NCBI GenBank assembly: GCA_039961735.1 | Contig: JABRVX010000010.1 | Coordinates: 1 to 64,000, forward strand | Reading direction: 5' to 3' | Source of the DNA: Fimbriimonadia bacterium | GTDB taxonomy: Bacteria; Armatimonadota; Fimbriimonadia; Fimbriimonadales; JABRVX01 | DNA length: 64,000 nt | Shown: in pieces, positions 27,863-36,975 of the stretch | Numbering within the stretch: position 1 is the first letter of the stretch | How the letters are laid out: the number at the start of each line of letters is the position of its first letter | Program-made: the position numbers and the translations under genes | The notes under the pieces: model-generated | Seen by the model: the letters and a program-made list of their open reading frames with translations, nothing else | Told to the model about the DNA's origin: nothing | Databases searched by the model: none

Positions 27863-29361
27863 GCCGTGCCGCCTCCCCCGGTCGCTTTGAGCACCAACGA
27901 CGCCTCCGACCACTCGGACGCTGGGCGAGGCTCACCGAGCCGCCCCCGGTGCATGACGGCGATGCGGTCACAGATACCTAACAGCTCGGGCATGTAGCTG
28001 CTGACCATCAGCACCGCTTTGCCTTGGGCTGCCAGGTCTCCGATCAGACGGTAGATCTGCGCCTTGCTCGCAACGTCCACACCCCTCGTCGGCTCGTCGA
28101 GAAGCAGGATGTCACAGTCGGTCTCCAAGAGTCTGGCTAGTGCCAGTTTCTGCTGGTTGCCACCCGAAAGGTCACCTGCGAGCTGATCGGGGCCCCGTGC
28201 ACGTATGGACAGGCTATCGAGTAGGCGTAGGGCACTTCGCTTCTCCATCCCACCTCTCACCCATCCGTAGCGCGCATACGCATGCAGATGGCTGAGCGTT
28301 AGGTTTTCGGTCAGCGTGCGGGCGAGTGCCAGTCCCTCGGTCTTTCGATCTTCGCTGAGCAACCCGACCCCTTTCGCCAACATCCGCCAGGGAGTCGTGC
28401 GCTGCAAAGTGATGCCCAGAACGGTAACAGCGCCATCGCGGATCGGGTCTAGCCCGAAGACGGCACGCAGTAGTTCTGTTCGTCCCGCTCCCACCAGCCC
28501 AGCGAGGCCAAGGATTTCGCCCCGATGCAGTGTTATGTCGGCTTGGAGTGGTAGCCGCGAGCCGCTGAGCGCACGCACGGTGAATACCGGCTCACCCACC
28601 TCGTGCGGCACACGCGGGAACATCTCTTCCACTCGACCGCCAATCATGTGCTCCACCATCTGCTCCACGCTCGTGTCGGCCACCACGCCCGTCGCCACCA
28701 CCTTGCCATCGCGGAGCACGGTGAAGCGGTCGGCCACACGCTTAACTTCCTCCAAAAAGTGTGACACGTAGATGACAGAGACACCCTCCTGCTTCAGACC
28801 GCGGATCACCTCGAATAGTTGTTCGATCTCCATTAGCCCGAGGCTGCTGGTAGGCTCGTCCATGATTAGGATGCGAGAACCTGTCAGTAGTGCGCGTGCG
28901 ATCTCCACCAGCTGACGCTCCGCGGGCGAGAGGCGAAGCACCTGCCGATGGATGTCCATGTCCCCCTGTCGCAGGCGAGTCAGTGCCTCGCGGATGGACC
29001 GACGATGCGCCGATCGGCGGATGATGCCCAAGACGCGCGATTCGATCCCGAGCGCCATGTTCTCCTCGACCGTGAGATGTGGCGCGAGGTTGAGCTCCTG
29101 ATAGATCATCGCCACGCCCGCTCTGCGCGATGCCATGGGGTCGGCGGGGGCGAAGGGCTCGCCGTCAATGCGGATGGCGCCCGCATCCGGACGCACGGCG
29201 CCGGAGAGCACTTTGAGCAGAGTGGACTTGCCCGCACCGTTCTCGCCGATCAGCGCGTGCACCTCGCCGGGTAGCACGGTGATGGCTACGTTGTCTAGCG
29301 CTACCGTGGGCCCGAACGCCTTGCAAACGCCGGACACCTCCAGGCGGGGCGGCGAGTTCAC
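27859..29361 (-). CDS. Sugar ABC transporter ATPase, two-domain (RbsA-like)
   Basis: A 500-residue protein with two fused ATPase domains, as in RbsA, MglA and AraG. The first has Walker A GENGAGKST, Walker B ILIMDEPTSS and an LSPAERQ signature; the second has the degenerate GLVGAGRTE in place of Walker A, LSGGNQQK and LLLDEPTRG. That asymmetry is a family trait. ATG overlaps the binding protein stop by four bases. It powers uptake with the permease downstream. Confidence 0.94.
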   Translation of the reverse strand: MNSPPRLEVSGVCKAFGPTVALDNVAITVLPGEVHALIGENGAGKSTLLKVLSGAVRPDAGAIRIDGEPFAPADPMASRRAGVAMIYQELNLAPHLTVEENMALGIESRVLGIIRRSAHRRSIREALTRLRQGDMDIHRQVLRLSPAERQLVEIARALLTGSRILIMDEPTSSLGLMEIEQLFEVIRGLKQEGVSVIYVSHFLEEVKRVADRFTVLRDGKVVATGVVADTSVEQMVEHMIGGRVEEMFPRVPHEVGEPVFTVRALSGSRLPLQADITLHRGEILGLAGLVGAGRTELLRAVFGLDPIRDGAVTVLGITLQRTTPWRMLAKGVGLLSEDRKTEGLALARTLTENLTLSHLHAYARYGWVRGGMEKRSALRLLDSLSIRARGPDQLAGDLSGGNQQKLALARLLETDCDILLLDEPTRGVDVASKAQIYRLIGDLAAQGKAVLMVSSYMPELLGICDRIAVMHRGRLGEPRPASEWSEASLVLKATGGGGTA

Positions 29362-30365
29362 TTCCCCTCGAGAACGGAAAGGTCGGGGTTCAGCAGCTCC
29401 TTCACATCGGGCTGAGACATGTTCTCGGGCGTGACCAGAGTGACGCCAGTGTCTATGCGCGGCTCGACGGGCTTCTTCTTCAGCACGTCGTAGGCGGTCT
29501 TCACGCCCAAATAGCCCATGCGCACGGGGTTTTGCACCACGAGGCCTTCGATCTCGCCCTTCGAAAGCGCTTCCACCAGGCCGGGGCTGGAATCGAAGCC
29601 CACGAAACGGACCTTGCCTGCCAAACCGCGAGAGCGCAGCGCGAGCAACATGCCGAAGGTAGAACTCTCGTTCGGCGTGAAGATGCCCTGCAGATCGGTG
29701 TAGGTGGCGAGCAAGCTCTCGGCGGCATCCTGTGCGGTCGCGCGCGTCGCCCCCGCGTACCGTTTGGGGTCTATCAGCTTGATGCCTGGAGACTTGGCAA
29801 TGGTATCGGTGAAGCCCTTTTCGCGCTGGATGGTGCTTTCGGATCCTTCTTGGTAGCGCAGAAGCAGCACATTGCCATTGCCGCCCAGTGCCTTCGTCAT
29901 CGCTTCGGCTGCGAGCACACCGCCCTTGTAATTGTCGGTTGCGACGTAGCTAGCGAAGTCCTTCCCCACCTCGCCCGCAAGCCCCGAGTCGATGATGACC
30001 ACGGGGATGCCGGCGCGACCGGCCTGTTGAACGGGCGCGAGCAGGGCCTTGTCGTCCAGCGGTGCGAGCACGATGGCATCGTATCCGCCGCTGATCAGGT
30101 TCTCCACCAGCGAGACCTGCTGCTGGCGGTCGTCCTCGCGCTCGGGGCCGGTAAAGGTCACCTCGACGTCTCCCAACTCCTTCTCGGCCTTCACGGCGCC
30201 CGCGTGGATGCTCTTCCAAAAGTCGTGCGTGGTGCCTTTCGGTACGACGGCGATGCGCAGCTTGGGGCCGTCCGTGGCGTCGCCGTTCTTGGTGGCTTGC
30301 TTGTCGCTGCATCCCGCAAGCGTCGTGAGGACGGCAAGCGCAGTCAACATGGTTCGTGCTCTCAT
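29358..30365 (-). CDS. Sugar ABC transporter substrate-binding lipoprotein (RbsB-like)
   Basis: A 335-residue periplasmic binding protein of the RbsB/LacI fold. The N-terminus is a lipoprotein signal with lipobox LAGC, so the protein is membrane-anchored. Family features: RIAVVPKGTTHDFWKSIHAG, NLISGGYDAIVLAPLD, VVIIDSG, TDNYKGG and a C-terminal GYLGVKTAYDVL. ATG 30365 has AAGGTGAG upstream and gives a clean lipoprotein signal; an earlier in-frame start would not. First gene of the three-gene operon. Confidence 0.93.
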   Translation of the reverse strand: MRARTMLTALAVLTTLAGCSDKQATKNGDATDGPKLRIAVVPKGTTHDFWKSIHAGAVKAEKELGDVEVTFTGPEREDDRQQQVSLVENLISGGYDAIVLAPLDDKALLAPVQQAGRAGIPVVIIDSGLAGEVGKDFASYVATDNYKGGVLAAEAMTKALGGNGNVLLLRYQEGSESTIQREKGFTDTIAKSPGIKLIDPKRYAGATRATAQDAAESLLATYTDLQGIFTPNESSTFGMLLALRSRGLAGKVRFVGFDSSPGLVEALSKGEIEGLVVQNPVRMGYLGVKTAYDVLKKKPVEPRIDTGVTLVTPENMSQPDVKELLNPDLSVLEGK

Positions 30366-30651
30366 CTGCTCACCTTGGGCTTTGGGTCTCACCTCTGGTT
30401 TCGTCCCTCCCCGTGCTGCTCCTGCGTGTACACTCCGGAGAGAGGGTTATGGTGAGGGGCTTTGGACAGCGATCTCCGCGAACCTTTTGCGGACTCCGCG
30501 TGACACTTCGAGCGCTGTCGTGCCGCTACCCTGCCACGTCCAAGCTGCAACAAGCGCCAGCTTCGGGCTTTCACGCCGAGCGCACCGAGGCCCCAGAGAG
30601 CGCGGAAGGGTAACGCGTGTAGGTGTGTCCAAGTGGAGGGATTCGGTGGTG
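30366..30651. other. Divergent intergenic region, no gene seen
   Basis: About 290 bases separate the rbsB-like gene from the cysteine desulfurase. They contain no convincing frame with a ribosome binding site. The segment GTGTACACTCCGGAGAGAG at about 30426 resembles one at about 41255, so part of it may be a dispersed repeat. No clear LacI-type operator was found. Confidence 0.4.
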
Positions 30652-30657
30652 TAGAAT
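30652..30657 (+). promoter_or_regulatory. Probable leaderless promoter (-10 TAGAAT)
   Basis: TAGAAT ends seven bases before the in-frame GTG at 30665. An ATG at 30656 overlaps this hexamer, which makes it the less likely start if the box is real. Confidence 0.4.
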
Positions 30658-30664
30658 GCCGGGT

Positions 30665-31777
30665 GTGAGGCGTATCTATCTGGACCACGCGGCGACCACA
30701 CCCCTGGACCCGGTGGTAAGAGAGGCCATGGCGCGGGCGCTGGACGGCCCGTACGGCAACCCCAGCAGCCAGCACTGGGCAGGGCGCGAGGCTGTACGGC
30801 TGCTGGATGATGCTCGAGACACTATCGCCCAGTCACTGGATGCCCAGGCCGCCGAGGTCTGCTTCACATCCGGCGGCACCGAGGCTGCCAACCTCGCCGT
30901 GCTCGGTCGTGCCGTGCAGATGCGTGGTGGCCGTGTGGTCGTAGGTGCCACCGAGCACCATTGCGTTCTTCGCGCCGCCGATCTCGCCGGATCACTCGGA
31001 GGGTCGGTGCACGTGCTGGCCGTCGACTCGCAGGGACTTGTCAACCCGGACGATGTGCGGGACGCCCTGGCCGAGCCCACCGCCGTGGTTTCTGTGATGC
31101 ATGCGAATAACGAGACCGGCACCCTTCAGCCCGTAGCCGACATAGCACGTATCTGTGCTGAGAGAGAGACCGCCTTCTTCTGCGATGCCGTGCAGACCTG
31201 GGGGGTGCTGCCGCTGCCGGAAGCCGACTTGCTCGCCGTATCCGCACACAAAGCGTACGGGCCGAAGGGTGTGGGGACGCTTCGTATCCGACCTGGCACC
31301 CGTGTGCAACCGATGTTGGTAGGTGGAGGGCAAGAGCGCGAGCGGCGAGCGGGAACCGAGAACCTGCTAGGCATCGTCGGAATGGCCGCCGCAGCCATGG
31401 CGCTTCCACTGAATGCTGCCGAACACCTAACCCGTGTTCGTGATGCTTTCGAGACGGAGGTGCTGGAGCGAATGGACGGCGTGCAGGTGTCTTCGGCCGC
31501 GGTGCCCCGTCACCCTGGCATCTGCCATCTCACCATCGAAGGAGTATCTGCGGAGAGCTTACTGATTCGGTTGGATCAAGTAGGGTTAGCAGCGTCGAGT
31601 GGTGCTGCGTGTAGCAGTGGAGCCATCGAGGCCTCACACGTGCTACTTGCCATGGGGTTCTCCCCGCAGCAAGCCGCGACGGGAGTGCGGTTCAGCTTCG
31701 GACGTACCACGACGATAGAGGAGGCGCAGCTGGCGGCAGAGAAGGTGACAGAAGCCGTGAGGGCTCTGCGCCGGTAG
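30665..31777 (+). CDS. Cysteine desulfurase (NifS/IscS family)
   Basis: A 370-residue PLP enzyme that takes sulfur from cysteine for iron-sulfur clusters or thio-modified tRNA. IYLDHAATTPLDP opens the protein; ATEHHCVL and NNETGTLQPV bind the cofactor; the PLP lysine is in SAHKAYGPKGVG; the persulfide cysteine is in SSGAACSSG near residue 320. The GTG at 30665 gives the usual family N-terminus; ATG at 30656 would add three residues. No scaffold (iscU) or mnmA gene is adjacent, so the sulfur acceptor is open. Confidence 0.92.
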   Translation: MRRIYLDHAATTPLDPVVREAMARALDGPYGNPSSQHWAGREAVRLLDDARDTIAQSLDAQAAEVCFTSGGTEAANLAVLGRAVQMRGGRVVVGATEHHCVLRAADLAGSLGGSVHVLAVDSQGLVNPDDVRDALAEPTAVVSVMHANNETGTLQPVADIARICAERETAFFCDAVQTWGVLPLPEADLLAVSAHKAYGPKGVGTLRIRPGTRVQPMLVGGGQERERRAGTENLLGIVGMAAAAMALPLNAAEHLTRVRDAFETEVLERMDGVQVSSAAVPRHPGICHLTIEGVSAESLLIRLDQVGLAASSGAACSSGAIEASHVLLAMGFSPQQAATGVRFSFGRTTTIEEAQLAAEKVTEAVRALRR

Positions 31778-31782
31778 GTCAG

Positions 31783-32439
31783 TCACTCCACCCAATAGCC
31801 CCGCGTCATCGAACTGGGGTTCCAAGACCCGATGAACTTCGCGTGTCCGTCGGTGAACACTGCGTTGTAACCGCCGCTGTGGATACCGTTAGGCTGCGCG
31901 TAGGAAGGCCCGGGCCACCACATGCTACCTTTGCCACCATCGGGCATGGAGTTGTCACCCCACTCCTCGGAGGGGTCCATGTCGTCAATCTTGTAGCCGA
32001 AGCAGTAGAGTACGATTAGCTTTGCTGGGCTGCGAACGGTGGCCATCGTGACGCGGCGGGTACCATAACCTAATAGCCAGCTATTGTGTATGTAGTCTAT
32101 GGTGAACTGCCCCGCGCGCACAGAGCTGAGTGGCTTGGACTTGTGGCAGCGGGCGATCTCCTTAGACTTTGCGTAACGCCAATAGGAGCAGAACCAGCCG
32201 GGCTGGTTGGGAAACCTCGCCGCGTCGTAGGTAATGTATCCGAGGAGAGGCGGGAATGCACGGAAGTCTTCTAGGTACATCGTAACGCCGAGGCCGAGTT
32301 GCTTCTGGTTGCTCATGCACTCGGTCTGCTTGGCACTTTCGCGCGCCCGGGCGAAGACGGGAAACAAGATCGCCGCGAGAATCGCGATGATGGCGATAAC
32401 GACGAGAAGTTCTATCAGCGTGAAGCCGGGTCTCCGCAT
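31783..32439 (-). CDS. Prepilin-type secreted protein (DUF1559-like)
   Basis: A 218-residue protein with a type IV prepilin leader: [33 protein letters not shown]. The peptidase cuts after the Gly, leaving Phe first and Glu at +5. The FPVFARARE extension, a [12 protein letters not shown] helix-turn, and a final FTDGHAKF strand are the layout found in great numbers in Armatimonadota and Planctomycetes. Likely a pseudopilin or surface pilin-like protein; function unknown. GGAGG sites and a TAGAAT box lie upstream. Confidence 0.85.
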   Translation of the reverse strand: MRRPGFTLIELLVVIAIIAILAAILFPVFARARESAKQTECMSNQKQLGLGVTMYLEDFRAFPPLLGYITYDAARFPNQPGWFCSYWRYAKSKEIARCHKSKPLSSVRAGQFTIDYIHNSWLLGYGTRRVTMATVRSPAKLIVLYCFGYKIDDMDPSEEWGDNSMPDGGKGSMWWPGPSYAQPNGIHSGGYNAVFTDGHAKFIGSWNPSSMTRGYWVE

Positions 32440-32550
32440 GGCGTGCCTCCGGCCTCCATTCTATCCTACATTCGGAGCTATTGCATGCCGGCATCCGAAT
32501 GATGGGCCTAGGCTACAATGCACCATCGTGTACGAGATGGGGGAAAGGTG

Positions 32551-32967
32551 ATGAGTTTGGAGCAGGTGAGAAGGTCGGGCTACGGCGTCAGCAGGAGCCT
32601 CACGGTGCCATATGAGGAAGCGGTCGAGCGTGCGCGTGCAGCGCTGGCTAACGAGGGCTTCGGGGTGTTATGCGAGATTGACGTGAGAGAGAAGCTGCAG
32701 GAGAAGCTAGGCGTAGACTTCCGTCGGTATGTGATACTAGGCGCATGTAATCCCGCTTTGGCACACAGGGCGCTGGAGAACGAGCTGGAGCTGGGATTGC
32801 TGCTGCCGTGCAACGTAATCGTGTACGAGTCCGAGGATGGTAAGGGGTCGGTGGTTGCCGCCGTGGACGCGAACGCGATGCTAGGTGCGGTGGGGGGCAA
32901 CCCCGCTCTGGTCGAGGTGGCGGCAGAGGTGAGTAGGCTGCTGGGACGCGTGCTGGATAGGCTTTGA
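32551..32967 (+). CDS. DUF302 family protein
   Basis: A 138-residue protein matching the DUF302 domain: YEEAVERARAALANEGFGVL, a central YVILGACNPALAHRAL, and LLLPCNVIVYE. The function of this small alpha/beta domain is not established. ATG 32551 has GGAAAGG upstream, and a TACAAT box lies about 35 bases before it. It is divergent from the prepilin gene. Confidence 0.88.
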   Translation: MSLEQVRRSGYGVSRSLTVPYEEAVERARAALANEGFGVLCEIDVREKLQEKLGVDFRRYVILGACNPALAHRALENELELGLLLPCNVIVYESEDGKGSVVAAVDANAMLGAVGGNPALVEVAAEVSRLLGRVLDRL

Positions 32968-33000
32968 GTCGCCGTCCGGTGTCTCACCGTCACACGCTCC

Positions 33001-33064
33001 GTCATGCTGACCTTCTGTCATGCTGAGCCTGTCGAAGCATGACGGGTGTTGGGCGGTCCCGGCA
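33001..33064. repeat. Dispersed GTCATGCTGAGC-type palindrome
   Basis: GTCATGCTGAGCCTG followed by TCGAAGCATGAC (33017-33043) is the same unit as at 41465-41493 and, inverted, 41547-41573. A partial copy precedes it at 33001 and a GCATGACGG fragment follows. Confidence 0.7.
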
Positions 33065-33092
33065 TGACGGATCGAGGACCTACAGCGAGCCC

Positions 33093-34532
33093 CTACCTCG
33101 CCGGGCGGACGTGGATGTTGCGGAAGCGGGCGGGAGAGGCGCCGTGCGACATCTGGCTGATCTGCATCGGGTCGCCCTTGCCGCAGTTCAACACACCGTT
33201 CTGCACCCAAAACCGCTCGTCGCATACGGCGTCGCAGGAGTTCCAGAACTCTACCGTGTTGCTTTGGTAGGTGACGTTCTTCAGCATCCCCACCTTCTTG
33301 CCGTCCTTGATCCGCCAGAACGCATCGCCTCCGAACTGGAAGTTACACCGCATCTGATCAATGCTGAAACTACCACGTCCTTCGATATAGATGCCGTCTT
33401 TGGTGTCTGAGATCAGCTCGTCCAGGGTTAGAGGCTTCTTACCTGGCATCAGACTTAAGTTAGGTATGCGAACGATGGGTATGCTGCTCCAACTATCCGC
33501 GCGGCACCCGCCGACGCTGCGTTCCAGCCCCACCTCCGATGCCACCTCGCGGCTAGTGGAGTACCCGCTGAACAAGCCATCCTTAACGATGTGCCACGTC
33601 TGGTTCGGCACCCCATCATCGTCGAATCCGTTAGTAGCAAGGCCATGCGGCAGCGTGTTGTCCGCTAACAGGTTGACATGTTCGGAACCGTACTGCAGGT
33701 TGTGCAGCTTGTCGGGGGTGGCGAAGCTGCGGCCGGCGAGGGACTCCTCGTACCCTAAGGCGCGATCCAACTCGGTGGCGTGTCCTACCGACTCGTGGAT
33801 CGTCAGCGATAGATTGAGTGGATCGAGGATGAGGTCCATCACGCCTTCTGGACAGTCGGGAGCATGGAGGTGCTCGACCGCTTCCGTTGCGATGCGCTCG
33901 GTTTCGGCCAGCATCTCCTCGCGGTTCACGTGCTCGTAGCCGATGGACATTTGTGGCGGGGAGTAGGAGCGGCTGCGCGCGTCACCGTTGCCCACCGCGG
34001 TGGCCGTGTACCAATGGCCCGTGGTGACCACTTCGGACGACATGTCCGACCCGTCGGAGTTCAGGTAGACGCGCTCTTCCTTGCGCAGTGTCATAAAGCC
34101 CTCGGCCTTGGCGATGCCGGGGTACGCGAGCAGTCGTTCGTTCACCTCGAGGAGCAGTCCGATCTTGTCGGCGACCGGGACGGCGAGGGGGTCGATCTGG
34201 TAGGGCGTCTTGAAGTGCAGCGAGTGTGCGGGCTCGGGGGTGAGGACCACCGGCTTGCGAAGGGTGCTCGCGCCCGCTTTGGCAATGAGGACGGCTTCTT
34301 TCGCCACTCGCATCGCTTCGTCCCTGGTGAGCCGGCTGGTGCCTGCGAAGCCCCATGCACCGTTGGCCAGCACGCGCACGCCGAGGCCGATGTCTTCGGC
34401 ATCCACCAGGCGGCCGACGCGTTCGTTCTCGCAGTAGATGTTCTGCCTGCGATAGCGATTGACGCGGACGTCCACATAGTCCGCGCCGTACGACTTGGCG
34501 GTGTCGAGTGCGAGCTGCGCGAGTTCCTTCAT
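33093..34532 (-). CDS. tldD: TldD family metalloprotease
   Basis: The 479-residue protein has the TldD zinc motif HESVGHATE (His-Glu-x3-His) near residue 255 and the C-terminal beta-rich domain with a GIYIEGRGSFSID stretch. TldD works with TldE (PmbA) to trim modified peptides such as microcin precursors. Here no tldE partner is adjacent, which differs from the usual pairing; it may lie elsewhere. An AAGGGG ribosome site precedes the ATG. Confidence 0.9.
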   Translation of the reverse strand: MKELAQLALDTAKSYGADYVDVRVNRYRRQNIYCENERVGRLVDAEDIGLGVRVLANGAWGFAGTSRLTRDEAMRVAKEAVLIAKAGASTLRKPVVLTPEPAHSLHFKTPYQIDPLAVPVADKIGLLLEVNERLLAYPGIAKAEGFMTLRKEERVYLNSDGSDMSSEVVTTGHWYTATAVGNGDARSRSYSPPQMSIGYEHVNREEMLAETERIATEAVEHLHAPDCPEGVMDLILDPLNLSLTIHESVGHATELDRALGYEESLAGRSFATPDKLHNLQYGSEHVNLLADNTLPHGLATNGFDDDGVPNQTWHIVKDGLFSGYSTSREVASEVGLERSVGGCRADSWSSIPIVRIPNLSLMPGKKPLTLDELISDTKDGIYIEGRGSFSIDQMRCNFQFGGDAFWRIKDGKKVGMLKNVTYQSNTVEFWNSCDAVCDERFWVQNGVLNCGKGDPMQISQMSHGASPARFRNIHVRPAR

Positions 34533-34553
34533 CGATCCGATCCCCTTCCTTTT

Positions 34554-34609
34554 CGTGGTTCCGGCGTCCTCGCCGGTTCCAGTGCTATCGCCGGGACGGC
34601 GAAACCACG
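34554..34609. repeat. CGTGGTTTCGCC-type inverted repeat
   Basis: CGTGGTT at 34554 and AACCACG at 34603-34609 bound an imperfect hairpin that includes CCGGGACGGCGAAA. The same unit occurs at 58705-58752. Confidence 0.6.
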
Positions 34610-34657
34610 ACTTCCGAGCACCTGAAGCTCCGGGATTCTACCCCTGCTGCTGCCCGG

Positions 34658-35410
34658 TCAGGGCTGCTCGGCGAGTTCCAGAAGGCGGAGGGCGTTGCGC
34701 ACCGCGTGGCCTTCGATGTCGTTGTTGAAATACGCGTACACGTCCCGGCCCTCGACGAGCCAGCCTCGGATGCAAGAAGCATCCTCCTGCAGATGCTCCT
34801 CGCTGTAGCAGCCCGCATATCGCCCGGAAGGCCCGTGCCGCCGCACGTAAACAAATGCCGCATCGTTCGGATGCGTATTCGTGCAAAGCCCGTGGTCTTG
34901 GACGCAGAGGGCTGCGCCGTGCCTCTCGAGCAGGGCACGCGCCTCAGAGGTGAGCCACGCTTCGTTCCGAAACTCCACGGCGATGCGGGCTGCGCCTTCC
35001 GTGACTTGGCGCAGCGCACCCAGCGCGTCATCCAGCAGCCCCATGTCCACCGGCAGCCCGGGCGGAAGCTGCACCAAGATCGGCCCCAGCTTCGGGCCCA
35101 GCCGCGACACGGAACGCATGAAGTCGGCCATCTCCCTCTCGGCGCCCTTCAGTCTTCGCTCGTGCGTCACCCGCCGCCACATCTTCATGGCGAACACGAA
35201 GCCTTCGGGCACGGCATCGCGCCAGCGGTCCACCATCGCTTCGGGCGGCAGGCGGTAGAAGGACATGTTTACCTCCGCGGTGCGGAAGTGCTGTGCGAAG
35301 TAGCCGAGCCACTCGCCCTGCTTCAGTCCCTTCGGGTAGAAGACGCCCTTCGCCCAGTGGGCGTACGACCATCCGCTCGTGCCGACGAAAAGCACTCCCT
35401 CTCGACCCAT
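34658..35410 (-). CDS. DUF72 family protein (YecE-like)
   Basis: A 250-residue TIM-barrel protein of the DUF72/YecE family. Diagnostic pieces: FVGTSGWSYAHW at the start, RTAEVNMSFYRLP, ILVQLPPGL, AVEFRNEAW and the end DVYAYFNNDIEGHAVRNA. The length is normal. The biochemical function of this widespread family is not known. It stands downstream of, and may be read with, the two frameshifted genes. Confidence 0.9.
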   Translation of the reverse strand: MGREGVLFVGTSGWSYAHWAKGVFYPKGLKQGEWLGYFAQHFRTAEVNMSFYRLPPEAMVDRWRDAVPEGFVFAMKMWRRVTHERRLKGAEREMADFMRSVSRLGPKLGPILVQLPPGLPVDMGLLDDALGALRQVTEGAARIAVEFRNEAWLTSEARALLERHGAALCVQDHGLCTNTHPNDAAFVYVRRHGPSGRYAGCYSEEHLQEDASCIRGWLVEGRDVYAYFNNDIEGHAVRNALRLLELAEQP

Positions 35411-35513
35411 GGATGCACCACCACCCGCCCGACGGCGGACGGAGGAATCGTACCGGGCGATCGCGCCATGGGGCGAGTGTTGATCGGATTGCCCCCGGTC
35501 CGATTACGTCGCC

Positions 35514-36262
35514 TCAATCTCCGCTTTTCGAGGCTCCCCTCGGAGAGGGAAGGGAGCGGCACCCCTCATTCGGCGCTTCGACCGGCTTGCCCGGGTGGAT
35601 GTACAGCGGACGGCCGCCCCTCTTTACGAGCTTTCCGTTCTCGTACTCGTCCGGCGTCGCCAAATCGAAGGCCTTGGGCGGCAGAGGCCGATCCCGTCCG
35701 GCCTCTTCGCGACTTCTGATCCTTACGACCTTCAGTCGAATATCGCCTTTCCCTAACCACGCACCTCGCACCTCGGCGAGCTCGCGAAAGCCCAAGCGCC
35801 TCAACCAGTGTTCGTCGTCCCCCCCCCGCGAGGTTGAACCACCAACGACATCTGCTCCGCGTCGTTCTTGGGGAACAGTGAGGGCTCGAGTCTGACCTCA
35901 TCAAACATGGGGCCTGCTACGTCTGGTGCGACGTAGAGAAGGTGGGTCTTGCTGGCCCACACCACCCCAAAGCCCTGCCACCTGCCGCCCCCACCCGGGT
36001 ACTTTCCGTCGGCAGGAGGCGCGGGGGGTATCATCTCCGCTTCCGCCAGCCCCTGGAGCTTATGGCGTTCCGCTACGAGCCTGGGGTCTACGGGCCGGCT
36101 CAGCTCGAACAGGATCTCAGTCCCCGGATTAACGAGGATGCCTTGAACATCGCCCACGTGGCCTGCACCGCTCAGGCCGCCTCTGAGTACAAGCACGAGT
36201 GTTGCTACCACCGCCGCTCCGAAGGCCAAAGCTACAGCGTAGTAGAGTGTGTTTCTGCTCAC
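35514..36262 (-). pseudogene. Membrane-anchored protein, broken at a run of nine G
   Basis: From a GTG at 36262 with GGGAGGAGG upstream, the protein opens with a transmembrane segment (YYAVALAFGAAVVATLVLVL) and an extracytoplasmic part rich in beta strands (about 30-145). In the frame of the start it ends at 35801 just after RGGG, coded by nine G on the minus strand (nine C at 35819-35827). With one more G the frame would continue as GDDEHWLRRLGFRELAEVRG to a stop at 35514, adding about 100 sensible residues (ending PSPRGASKSGD). This is either slippage, with or without phase variation, or a sequencing error. I do not recognise the family. The start overlaps the upstream gene stop (GTGA). Confidence 0.55.
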
Positions 36263-36730
36263 CGTCGGCCTCCTCCCGTGGGATCGGTTAAGGAACAACA
36301 CCCGCCAGGGGTTCGGAAGACCTGCTTCTGGGATTGCTGGGGCCCGCAGTTGTAGCCAGGGAGAGTGCAGATGAGACTCGGGTCGTACGACTGGTGGTAC
36401 GTGAACCACGTGGCAAGCTTGTTGCCGCACAAAACCCACTGGCCGTTCCGACACTCGTAGCAGTCCCACAATTGCATGTGACGGGTCCAACCGCTGCGTT
36501 CGCGGTAGACCTCGTGCTCCAAGCCACCGACTCTGAGCCGCCCCACGTATTCACGCTTGTCGCAAGACGGAGGCAGCACGAACGCCTTATACCTGCTCCG
36601 GTGCTGGACCCTCGAGCGGAAACGGGTCACCTGAAGGCGGTGGCTCCTGGGCTGCGCAGTGTCCGCCAATCACGAGGAATGCGAGGACAACCAAGGGCGC
36701 GAAACAGGGCAGACTAGTCTTTTGCACCAT
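36259..36730 (-). pseudogene. Secreted cysteine-containing protein, frameshifted
   Basis: A signal peptide opens at ATG 36730 (MVQKTSLPCFAPLVVLAFLV, then GGHCAAQEPPP) but its frame stops at 36587, just after EGPAPEQV. A second frame carries on at the same place with YKAFVLPPSCDKREYVG and contains eight cysteines, including WDCYECRNGQWVLCG and TPGGCC, ending at 36259. Together they read as one secreted protein of about 155 residues, interrupted by one base near 36595. The family is not recognised. It overlaps the broken membrane protein downstream by four bases, so the two formed an operon. Confidence 0.5.
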
Positions 36731-36975
36731 ACTGAGAGCCCCCTTTTGGACTAAGCTGCTACTGAATAACACTGAGATCCCTGCCGGCCTGCCACCACTC
36801 GGAAGGTTTCTGGGGCTTTAGCCCCAATCTTGAGCTGAGATGGAACCAAAGGCCGAGCCTGCATCTGTCGTGACACACCAGTGGCTCGACTACACGAGCA
36901 ACGACAACTCCGGGCGCCGGGCATCCGCCTGGGGTACCGCTCGGTGTGTTCCGGAAGAGATGTCGCCCACCCGCC

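Noticed and set aside
36740-36975. Small frames between the broken secreted gene and dam
   Set aside because: No ribosome site, no conserved motif, and atypical composition; treated as non-coding.
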